NCBI GenBank assembly: GCA_002392325.1 | Contig: DGGS01000030.1 | Coordinates: forward strand, 1-6,338 | Source: Bacteroidales bacterium UBA3868 | GTDB lineage: Bacteria > Bacteroidota > Bacteroidia > Bacteroidales > WCHB1-69 | Direction: 5' to 3' | Length of the DNA: 6,338 nt | Shown: one piece after another, positions 1 through 5,412 of the stretch | How the letters are laid out: each line of letters starts with the position of its first letter | Position numbering within the stretch: position 1 is the stretch's first letter | Made by a program: the position numbers and the translations under genes | The notes under the pieces: generated by a model | The model's database searches: none | What the model was told of the DNA's origin: nothing | The model's input: only the letters and a program-made list of their open reading frames with translations

Positions 1-12
1 ACTATGTTCACG

Positions 13-45
13 GCGGAATGGTGCGTGTGCGGCGCACCATTCCGC
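13..45 (-). terminator. Perfect 13-bp GC-rich hairpin after the EamA transporter gene
   Basis: Positions 13-25 (GCGGAATGGTGCG) and 33-45 (CGCACCATTCCGC) are exact reverse complements separated by a 7-nt loop. The hairpin lies 25 bp past the stop codon of the transporter gene and is probably the 3' end of the minus-strand operon. No T-run follows the stem on either strand, so it is not a textbook intrinsic terminator; it may instead stabilise the transcript 3' end or serve a convergent gene outside the window. Confidence 0.6.
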
Positions 46-70
46 AAGACGCGCCAGCGTTGAGCGGAAT

Positions 71-1003
71 CTACAACTTAGCCGAGGTCATTTGTTCCTT
101 CGCCCGGCTCGTGGTCACCAGATATACACCCAAGATAATGAGCGCCAGGGCCACGGGCTTGTTCCAGGTAAAGATGTCCTGTCCGAATGCGATGGCAACG
201 GCGGCAGTCACTAACGGCTGCAGGTTGCTGTACATGCTCACGGTGGTGGGGCGTATGTGGCGCAAGGCGATGGGCAGCAGGAAATAGGAGACCACGGTGG
301 CGAAGATAAGCACGGTGAAGAGGTTAAGATAGGCGCTCACGGGCGCATGACCCACCAGCATCGGACAACTCTCCGCTGACAAAAACGGAATCCCCATGGG
401 CACGCAGATGACGCTTCCGTAAAGGAAAATCCATTTCATCATGGTGATGGGGCTGTATTTGTTAGAAATAGCCCTCGTAAGGATCAGATAACCAGCGTAG
501 AAGAGGATGTTGACCAGACACAGCAGCAGTCCTAGAGCGGTCGCGTTGGCGTCGTTGCCCCACGAAAAGAGCACCACCATCAGCGCGCCGCCAATGCCGA
601 TGAACACGCCCAGTGATTTGCGCCAGGAGATGGGCTCCTTGAGAAACACGGCGGCCATGAGCATCACAATCAATGGGCTGGTGGCCGAAACCAGCGACAC
701 ATAGCAGGGCGAGGTGTAGCGGAACGCCTCCGAGAAGGCGACCAGCGTGCCCGCCAGCACGATGCCGCCCCAAATAAGGATGTGCATGTCGCGCCTGCCC
801 ACACGCTCGCGTGTGCCTGTAAGCAAACTCAATAACCAAAAAGCCGCCGTACCAAATAACATGCGTACGGCGGTGAAAACCTCTGGGGATATGTATTGCG
901 GGACTACGGCCTTGGAACAGTTGGGGTTAATGCCGAAGATGACATACACCGCCAATGCGGCCAGATGTCCGACCCATTTTCTGTTTTGTTTTTTGTCTGA
1001 CAT
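71..1003 (-). CDS. EamA/DMT-superfamily transporter (10 TM, probable metabolite exporter)
   Basis: An inner-membrane protein of 310 residues, the usual length for the drug/metabolite transporter superfamily. Hydrophobic segments judged by eye fall near residues 11-25, 40-62, 74-93, 103-120, 128-147, 155-177, 188-208, 224-246, 256-274 and 282-298. This gives ten helices arranged as two EamA repeats (about 13-146 and 157-297). The first repeat has the family's LKEP turn (121-124) after helix 4, followed by a glycine-rich helix (GVFIGIGGA). I chose the ATG at 1001-1003 (MSDKKQNRKW), with a polar start before helix 1. The longer in-frame ATG at 1028-1030 lies inside a perfect hairpin and would add nine unconvincing residues. 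It is the last gene of the tdh-led cluster, 49 bp after the desulfurase-family stop. Family members export amino acids, purines or other metabolites; the substrate cannot be read from sequence. Family call is firm, role is open. Confidence 0.9.
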   Translation of the reverse strand: MSDKKQNRKWVGHLAALAVYVIFGINPNCSKAVVPQYISPEVFTAVRMLFGTAAFWLLSLLTGTRERVGRRDMHILIWGGIVLAGTLVAFSEAFRYTSPCYVSLVSATSPLIVMLMAAVFLKEPISWRKSLGVFIGIGGALMVVLFSWGNDANATALGLLLCLVNILFYAGYLILTRAISNKYSPITMMKWIFLYGSVICVPMGIPFLSAESCPMLVGHAPVSAYLNLFTVLIFATVVSYFLLPIALRHIRPTTVSMYSNLQPLVTAAVAIAFGQDIFTWNKPVALALIILGVYLVTTSRAKEQMTSAKL

Positions 1004-1012
1004 ATAAAATGT

Positions 1013-1041
1013 CGCAGGGGCGAATATCATTCGCCCCTGCG
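1013..1041 (-). terminator. Perfect 13-bp intercistronic hairpin
   Basis: Positions 1013-1025 (CGCAGGGGCGAAT) and 1029-1041 (ATTCGCCCCTGCG) are exact reverse complements with a 3-nt loop. On the minus strand the stem begins 11 bp after the desulfurase-family stop codon and ends 9 bp before the transporter ATG at 1003. A T-rich stretch follows on the minus strand (ATTTTAT, running into the start codon). It could be a partial terminator, an attenuator that lowers transporter expression, or an RNA-processing or stability element. It also argues against the upstream ATG at 1028-1030. Confidence 0.65.
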
Positions 1042-1052
1042 GTCGTGTGGCA

Positions 1053-2213
1053 TTAGTTTTTCAGTGCGGCGATTTCCTTCACGGCGTTGATGCAGGTGTC
1101 AATCTCCTCTTCCGTGTTGAACGCGCCGATACTCAAACGCACGGTGCCGTCAACAGGCAGCGTGCCGATGCGCTCGTGCACCAGCGGGGCGCACTGCAGA
1201 CCGGTGCGGCATGCGATGTCATAGTCCACATCCAGCATGGTGCCCACATCCATGGCCTCGAAGCCCTTCACATTGATGGAGAGCACGGGGTTCTGGTTCT
1301 CAACGGTGGTGGCGCAATATACGGTCACGCCCTCAATCTCGCGGAGGCCGTCGCGGAGTTTCTTCCACAGTTTCATCTCCTGATCATGGATGTTCTGGAT
1401 ACCTTTCTCCTCAATCCATTTCACACCTCTGTACAAACCGCTGATGCCGAGCATGTTCATGGTGCCGGCTTCCAGACGGTAAGGATACTCGTCGAGGTGG
1501 GTGCGCACGGCGGAACGCACGCCTGTGCCGCCGAAGCGGGTTTGGCGCACTTCCACGCCCTCAGCCACATAGGAACCGCCGATACCGGTGGGTCCCATCA
1601 AACATTTGTGGCCCGTAAAAGCATATGCGTCAACACCATAGTCCAGCATGTTCATCTCCACAGCGCCGGCGCCTTGGCTGCCATCCACTACGAAGATAAG
1701 GCCATTTTCCTTGCAAACCTTGCCGATTTCCTTAATGGGTTGCACGGTGCCGATCACATTGGAGCACTGTGTGCAAACCACCATCTTGGTATTCGGTTTG
1801 ATGGCTTTCTTGAAATCATCAGGATGCACATAACCGGCCTCGTCAAAAGGCAGATAAGTGACCTCGATGATGCCCTGCTGCTCGAGGCAGTAGAGCGGAC
1901 GAAGCACGGAGTTGTGCTCCAACATGGTGGTGATGACATGGGAACCTTTCTGTGCAAGTCCTTGAATCAGAATGTTCAAGGAGTCGGTGGCGTTGTAGCT
2001 GAAAGTCAGACGGCGCTCGTCAACCTTGGCGCCTCCGTTGAAAAGTTGGGAGAGCAGGCGGCGGGTGTCGGTCAGCAGCTCACCGGTCTCAATGCCAGCG
2101 TCGTAGCCGGCACGGCCCGGACTCACACCGTGCACACGGTAAAAGTTGTCCATGAAATCGTAAACCTCTTTCGGTTTCGGAAATGATGTTGCGGAATTAT
2201 CTAAGTAAATCAT
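1053..2213 (-). CDS. Aminotransferase class V / cysteine desulfurase family protein
   Basis: A PLP-dependent fold-type I enzyme of 386 residues, the normal length for the NifS/SufS-like class V group. It opens with the family's MIYLDNSATSFPKP motif. Visible active-site features are H100 in MLEHNS (stacks on the PLP ring in relatives), D177 and Q180 in VVDGSQ (D binds the pyridine nitrogen), the Schiff-base lysine K203 in FTGHKC, the EAGTMN motif (248-253), and C341 in RTGLQCAPLVH at the expected catalytic-cysteine position. The GLxCAPLxH signature matches the desulfurase-family subgroup modelled as TIGR01977, whose physiological role is not settled. Likely chemistry is release of sulfur (or selenium) from cysteine or a related amino acid as an enzyme persulfide. 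No IscU, SufE or SufBCD partner is present, so a housekeeping Fe-S assembly role is not supported by context. It follows the threonine dehydrogenase gene by 22 bp and precedes the transporter gene. The ATG at 2211-2213 gives the expected N-terminus directly. Confidence 0.9.
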   Translation of the reverse strand: MIYLDNSATSFPKPKEVYDFMDNFYRVHGVSPGRAGYDAGIETGELLTDTRRLLSQLFNGGAKVDERRLTFSYNATDSLNILIQGLAQKGSHVITTMLEHNSVLRPLYCLEQQGIIEVTYLPFDEAGYVHPDDFKKAIKPNTKMVVCTQCSNVIGTVQPIKEIGKVCKENGLIFVVDGSQGAGAVEMNMLDYGVDAYAFTGHKCLMGPTGIGGSYVAEGVEVRQTRFGGTGVRSAVRTHLDEYPYRLEAGTMNMLGISGLYRGVKWIEEKGIQNIHDQEMKLWKKLRDGLREIEGVTVYCATTVENQNPVLSINVKGFEAMDVGTMLDVDYDIACRTGLQCAPLVHERIGTLPVDGTVRLSIGAFNTEEEIDTCINAVKEIAALKN

Positions 2214-2235
2214 AATGTGTTTATTTAATTGTCTT

Positions 2236-3189
2236 TCACTTGCTGAAGCGTTCTCCCAGCACTTTGAGCATGTCCTCGGTCATGGAGGCCAGGTCGTAGA
2301 TGGGTTTGAATCCCCATTCCTCGCGGGCGCAGTGGTCGTCCATCTGGTTCGGCCAGGAGTCGGCGATGGTTTGGCGGAGTTCATCGTATTGGTACTCCAT
2401 CTGGAAATCGGGGATGTGTTTCTTGATTTCGTTGTAGATCATCTCCGGTTCAAAGCTCATGGCGGTGATGTTGAAGCTGTTGCGGTGCACGAGCTTGCTC
2501 GGGTCGGCTTCCATGAGGTCCATGGCGGCCTTGAGGGCGTCGGGCATGTACATCATGTCCATGAAGGTGCCTTTGGCGATGGGGCAGGTGAACTTCTCAC
2601 CTTTGACGGCTGCGTAGTAAATCTCCACAGCGTAGTCGGTGGTACCGCCGCCGGGCAGCGTGACATTGGAAATCAGGCCAGGGAAGCGCACTGAACGGGT
2701 GTCCACGCCGAAGCGTTTGAAGTAGTAGTCGCTGAGCAACTCGCCCGTCACCTTGGTCACGCCGTAGATGGTTTTGGGGCGTTGGATGGTGTCCTGCGGT
2801 GTCATGTCGTGCGGGGTGTCCGGGCCGAACGCGCCGATGGAACTCGGAGTGAAGAGGGAGCAACCCATCTCGCGGGAGACTTCCAGGCAGTTGATGAGTG
2901 CGCCTACGCCCACATTCCAGCCCAGCATCGGGTTGGCTTCTGCCTTGGCGGAAAGGATAGCCGCCAGGTTGTAGATAGCGTCGATGTTGTATTTCTTCAC
3001 CGCATCGGCGATGTCTTGCGCGTTGGTGGCGTCAATCTTGCAGGAAGGACCGGCCTCGGCCAAGTCTCCTTTCAAGGGGTAAATCATGTCAGCGGCAACC
3101 ACATTGTCTGTGCCGTATTGTTTTCGTAAAGCGGGTGTGAGTTCGGAACCGATTTGTCCGCAAGCACCTATAACCAGTATCTTTTTCAT
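2236..3189 (-). CDS. tdh: L-threonine 3-dehydrogenase, SDR (epimerase-like) type
   Basis: A cytoplasmic NAD-dependent enzyme of 317 residues that oxidises L-threonine to 2-amino-3-ketobutyrate. That product is cleaved by 2-amino-3-ketobutyrate CoA ligase (Kbl) to glycine and acetyl-CoA, or decarboxylates to aminoacetone. The Rossmann motif GACGQIG occupies residues 8-14 and an acidic D34 ends strand 2, favouring NAD over NADP. The catalytic Y142xxxK146 lies in IYGVTK, with PSSIGAFG (115-122) before it. The blocks RFPGLIS, PGGGTTDYAVEIYY, MMYMPDA, AMSFEPE and IADSWP fit the short-chain threonine dehydrogenases known from Flavobacterium and trypanosomes rather than the zinc-dependent E. coli Tdh. 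Extended-SDR sugar epimerases are the main alternative, but these C-terminal blocks favour threonine. No kbl gene is in the window. The gene starts its operon behind a -7 element and an A-rich leader (CAAAAAAACA before ATG), with the desulfurase-family gene 22 bp downstream. Confidence 0.88.
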   Translation of the reverse strand: MKKILVIGACGQIGSELTPALRKQYGTDNVVAADMIYPLKGDLAEAGPSCKIDATNAQDIADAVKKYNIDAIYNLAAILSAKAEANPMLGWNVGVGALINCLEVSREMGCSLFTPSSIGAFGPDTPHDMTPQDTIQRPKTIYGVTKVTGELLSDYYFKRFGVDTRSVRFPGLISNVTLPGGGTTDYAVEIYYAAVKGEKFTCPIAKGTFMDMMYMPDALKAAMDLMEADPSKLVHRNSFNITAMSFEPEMIYNEIKKHIPDFQMEYQYDELRQTIADSWPNQMDDHCAREEWGFKPIYDLASMTEDMLKVLGERFSK

Positions 3190-3229
3190 TGTTTTTTTGA
3201 ATTATATTGTCCTTGCTCAAATAAGCGTG

Positions 3230-3237
3230 CAAAAGTA
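3230..3237 (-). promoter_or_regulatory. Bacteroidota-type -7 promoter element for the tdh operon
   Basis: On the minus strand this reads TACTTTTG, an exact match to the TAnnTTTG -7 consensus, followed by C. It lies 40 bp upstream of the tdh start codon, implying a leader of about 35 nt. I found no TTG at the usual 19-21 bp spacing; the nearest is 25 bp upstream (3263-3265), so the -33 part is weak or absent. An exact -7 match upstream of a first gene after a terminator-like hairpin makes this the probable promoter. Confidence 0.6.
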
Positions 3238-3269
3238 CAAAAAAAATGGAGAGGTAGAGCGAGACAAAT

Positions 3270-3333
3270 TCGAAATAACAAAGGCGGTATTTCGAAATTT
3301 TGAAATTTTGAAATGCCGCCTTTGTTATTTCGA
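3270..3333 (-). terminator. Long hairpin (24-bp arms) after the four-helix-bundle gene
   Basis: Positions 3270-3293 and 3310-3333 pair over 24 bp with one T-G wobble (3288 with 3315). The 16-nt loop (3294-3309) is a tandem GAAATTTT pair that could pair further. On the minus strand it starts 5 bp after the stop codon of the four-helix-bundle gene and ends about 30 bp before the tdh -7 element. That placement suits a transcription terminator separating the two units. The stem is much longer than a normal intrinsic terminator and only a short AATTT follows it, so another structural role is possible. Confidence 0.7.
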
Positions 3334-3338
3334 CGATA

Positions 3339-4079
3339 TCACTTCAAACTTCTTGTCCCATTGCATTCCGGATAGCCACTGCAACTCCAGAATTCCTTGC
3401 CAGAATTTATCCCTTTCTTAGCAACGCGTTTGATCATGGGTTTCCCACATTTCGGACAAGAAGGTGCATTGGCTTTGACACTTTGCGCCGCTCGATAGGC
3501 AATTCGGTCGGCACTTAGGGCCTCTGCAAAACCGCCTTCTTCTTTAAATGTGGCCAATTGGTTGGACAGTTGTTTGTTCAGCATCATAATTAGGCGGTTA
3601 CAAAGAATGAGCAGACAGTTGGCTTCTGTTGTGGAATTTCCAGAACGAAGCCATTTGTCAAATTTCTGCTTTTGACTCAATATATGGATACTGCTCAAAT
3701 GTTGTACGTCATCCTTATAGATGGGTGGGTCAAGTTGGACAGCGGTGACAGTCTTATGTTCATCTGATTTCACTGACCATGGGACAGTTTCTCCTCGTAG
3801 CAACCAGTTTAGATAGTCGTTGGCCAGTTCGGCGAGACTTGCGCGAGCCACATCGGTGAGTTTCATCTCCGTTTCTTTAGATGTGGAACGACGCGAACTG
3901 CCTTCCGCAATATTTGCGGGCACAGACCTTGCTGCCTGCGTCATTTGGTCGTATTGGCGGCCGCAGGGGTCATTTGTGCGGTTGAGATAGTGCATGCAAA
4001 AATTCTGTGTGGCCAGTTGTATGACATTAGCCAACACCCAAGTATCTAACCAATAATAACCGAATCTTCGTATTTCCAT
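3339..4079 (-). CDS. Four-helix-bundle (S23/IVP-like) protein with C-terminal topoisomerase-type zinc ribbon
   Basis: A predicted soluble protein of 246 residues in two parts. The N-terminal portion carries the signature of the four-helix-bundle family first seen in proteins encoded by rRNA intervening sequences: RSVPANIAEGSSRRS (51-65) followed by an acidic helix and ARASLAEL (78-85). The C-terminus (about 207-246) has four cysteines, C208 and C211 (CPKC), C233 and C239, with a FWSCSGYPEC core like the zinc ribbons at the end of bacterial topoisomerase I. This architecture matches what databases call the four helix bundle suffix domain family; no function is established. The start is the ATG at 4077-4079 (MEIRRFGYYW). 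An in-frame TTG at 4113-4115 overlaps the -7 element, so it would lie upstream of the transcript. It stands alone between two operons with its own promoter and terminal hairpin. Several lines of its sequence are AT-richer than the neighbouring genes, compatible with transfer but not proof. A nucleic-acid-binding role is inferred from the zinc ribbon only. Confidence 0.85.
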   Translation of the reverse strand: MEIRRFGYYWLDTWVLANVIQLATQNFCMHYLNRTNDPCGRQYDQMTQAARSVPANIAEGSSRRSTSKETEMKLTDVARASLAELANDYLNWLLRGETVPWSVKSDEHKTVTAVQLDPPIYKDDVQHLSSIHILSQKQKFDKWLRSGNSTTEANCLLILCNRLIMMLNKQLSNQLATFKEEGGFAEALSADRIAYRAAQSVKANAPSCPKCGKPMIKRVAKKGINSGKEFWSCSGYPECNGTRSLK

Positions 4080-4083
4080 TTTC

Positions 4084-4113
4084 GCGGTTTTTAAATATTT
4101 TATTTCCAACCGC
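4084..4113. repeat. 6-bp inverted repeat in the leader of the four-helix-bundle gene
   Basis: GCGGTT (4084-4089) and AACCGC (4108-4113) are exact reverse complements 18 nt apart. One arm abuts the -7 element and the other ends 4 bp before the start codon, so the repeat brackets the probable transcription start. It could be a repressor site or a weak 5' structure; six base pairs is short enough to be chance. Confidence 0.35.
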
Positions 4114-4120
4114 AAAAATA
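4113..4120 (-). promoter_or_regulatory. Bacteroidota-type -7 promoter element for the four-helix-bundle gene
   Basis: The minus strand reads TATTTTTG, an exact TAnnTTTG match, followed by C. It lies 33 bp upstream of the ATG at 4079, implying a leader of about 28 nt. No TTG occurs at the usual -33 spacing; the nearest candidate is 33 bp further upstream. The region is AT-rich, which raises the chance of a spurious match, but the position suits a promoter for this single gene. Confidence 0.5.
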
Positions 4121-4140
4121 TAATTTTTTCCTAATTATAT
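4118..4140. repeat. Perfect 8-bp palindromic repeat overlapping the -7 element (possible operator)
   Basis: ATATAATT (4118-4125) and AATTATAT (4133-4140) are exact reverse complements around a 7-nt spacer. The site overlaps the upstream edge of the -7 element and covers the -7/-33 spacer, where a dimeric regulator would block transcription. Low sequence complexity makes chance occurrence plausible. Confidence 0.35.
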
Positions 4141-4244
4141 GTTAAATTTTAAGCAATATTTTTTTTCTTTGTGAAGAAGCACTAGAAGTCACTGTGCATA
4201 ATAAGTGAATAATATCTTGATTCTCATAATGTTGAAAATAATAA

Positions 4245-5405
4245 TTACAAGTCGGATTTTGGAGACTCCTCCAGCTGCCGCCGCAACTCGTGGATGATGG
4301 AGTCCTGCTGGCGGATGGTCTCGTCCTTCTTGTCAATAAGGTCCTCGATGATTTCGTTCTGCTGCTTAATGTCGATGGGTTTGTCCGACGACTGCTTGAT
4401 GATCAGGTTGGTTTTGGTCAGCCCATATTCATTGTGCAGAATGTTTTGCAACTGGTACACCTGTGTCTCATCCAGCGGCTCGCCAAACAGGATCAGGGTG
4501 ATGGACTGGCTCCGGTGGTGATATTCACGGTCGGATTTGATGATCTCCGTTTCGGCCAGCATGTCGCTGTTTTGAATCTCGTTGACGAATTTCTGGCTCT
4601 GTGTGTTGAAGGCAGCCTCGCGGATGACATCAACAGCCAGATAGATGCTGGGTACCAATACGATGACGGTGAAGATGGTGATGATGCGCTTCACGGCCTT
4701 GTGGCGATGCTCATCCACAAATTTGACCTGCGGAAATCCCAGCAGACGCACGGTGACGAAAGTGGCCAAAGCGATGAAGAAGGAGTTGATGAAGAAGAGA
4801 TAAAAGGCGCCGAGGAAATACCAGATTTGCCCCGTGGCGATGCCGAAACCGGCGGTGCAGAGCGGCGGCATCAAGGCGGTGGCGATGGCCACACCGGAGA
4901 TGACCGTGATGGACTGCGACTTGCGGGAGGTGGCCAGAATGCCGGCCAAGCCGCCGAAAAATCCGATGAACACATCGAAAATGGTGGGTTGCGTACGCGC
5001 TAAAAGTTCTGAACGGGCATCGTTGATGGGGGAGATCAAGAAATAGAGCGTGGAGGCCGCCAAACTGATTAACACCATGATAATCAGATTCTTCACGGAT
5101 TTTTGGAGCAGTTTCTCGTCAAATATTCCGATGGCTAACCCGATGCCATTGATAGGTCCCATAAGCGGCGAAATCAACATGGCGCCGATGATGACCGCCG
5201 TGGAGTTCACATTCAGTCCGACGGATGCCACGATGATGGCGAAAAACAGAATCCATACATTGAATCCGCGGAACACCACACTCTGTGAGATGAAGTCCAC
5301 CGTGGCTTCGTAGTCGGTGTCCTCCTTGATTCGGGTGTATTCCTTGACTTTGCGCCAAAGCACTTTGAGTGTTCTTGAGAAACGGTTCGGTTTTTCCGGA
5401 TCCAT
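4245..5405 (-). CDS. DUF389 family integral membrane protein with C-terminal coiled coil
   Basis: A membrane protein of 386 residues with the conserved DUF389 (TIGR00341/TIGR00271-like) core. Residues 1-45 are charged and cytoplasmic-looking. Hydrophobic segments judged by eye lie near 47-65, 70-93, 104-124, 141-158, 166-188, 194-220 and 240-258. Family hallmarks are NSTAVIIGAMLISPLMGPI (67-85) and GVAIATALMPPLCTAG (171-186), both Gly/Pro-rich and likely to line a pore or re-entrant region. After the last helix comes a soluble domain (about 265-340) and a polar heptad-like helix (about 347-380), probably a coiled coil for oligomerisation. The family has no settled biochemical role. The ATG at 5403-5405 lies 7 bp after the hisS stop codon, so it is almost certainly cotranscribed with hisS. 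I saw no strong terminator between its stop and the next promoter (4141-4244). Confidence 0.9.
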   Translation of the reverse strand: MDPEKPNRFSRTLKVLWRKVKEYTRIKEDTDYEATVDFISQSVVFRGFNVWILFFAIIVASVGLNVNSTAVIIGAMLISPLMGPINGIGLAIGIFDEKLLQKSVKNLIIMVLISLAASTLYFLISPINDARSELLARTQPTIFDVFIGFFGGLAGILATSRKSQSITVISGVAIATALMPPLCTAGFGIATGQIWYFLGAFYLFFINSFFIALATFVTVRLLGFPQVKFVDEHRHKAVKRIITIFTVIVLVPSIYLAVDVIREAAFNTQSQKFVNEIQNSDMLAETEIIKSDREYHHRSQSITLILFGEPLDETQVYQLQNILHNEYGLTKTNLIIKQSSDKPIDIKQQNEIIEDLIDKKDETIRQQDSIIHELRRQLEESPKSDL

Positions 5406-5412
5406 GGGACGG

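Noticed and set aside
1047..2186. Long plus-strand open frame of 379 codons opposite the desulfurase-family gene
   Set aside because: It is the antisense shadow of a strongly recognisable PLP enzyme. Its translation is rich in His, Ala, Gly and Val with no recognisable domain, a common result of codon bias on the opposite strand.
2215..2694. Plus-strand open frame of 159 codons opposite tdh
   Set aside because: It is rich in Val, His and Gly with no domain and sits antisense to conserved tdh motifs.
3339..4079. Four-helix-bundle protein as the Avd component of a diversity-generating retroelement
   Set aside because: No reverse transcriptase, template repeat or variable repeat is visible, and Avd proteins are shorter and lack the C-terminal zinc ribbon.
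4080..4115. Upstream TTG start giving a 258-residue bundle protein
   Set aside because: The TTG overlaps the -7 element, so it would lie upstream of the transcript, and the extra twelve residues match nothing in the family signature.
4141..4244. Terminator for the hisS-DUF389 operon
   Set aside because: Only 4-bp stems could be drawn and the homopolymer run is T on the plus strand, the wrong strand for this operon.
4290..5003. Plus-strand open frame of 237 codons opposite the DUF389 gene
   Set aside because: The translation is a low-complexity Asp/Gly/Glu-rich run with no recognisable domain, and it lies wholly within a clear DUF389 coding region on the other strand.
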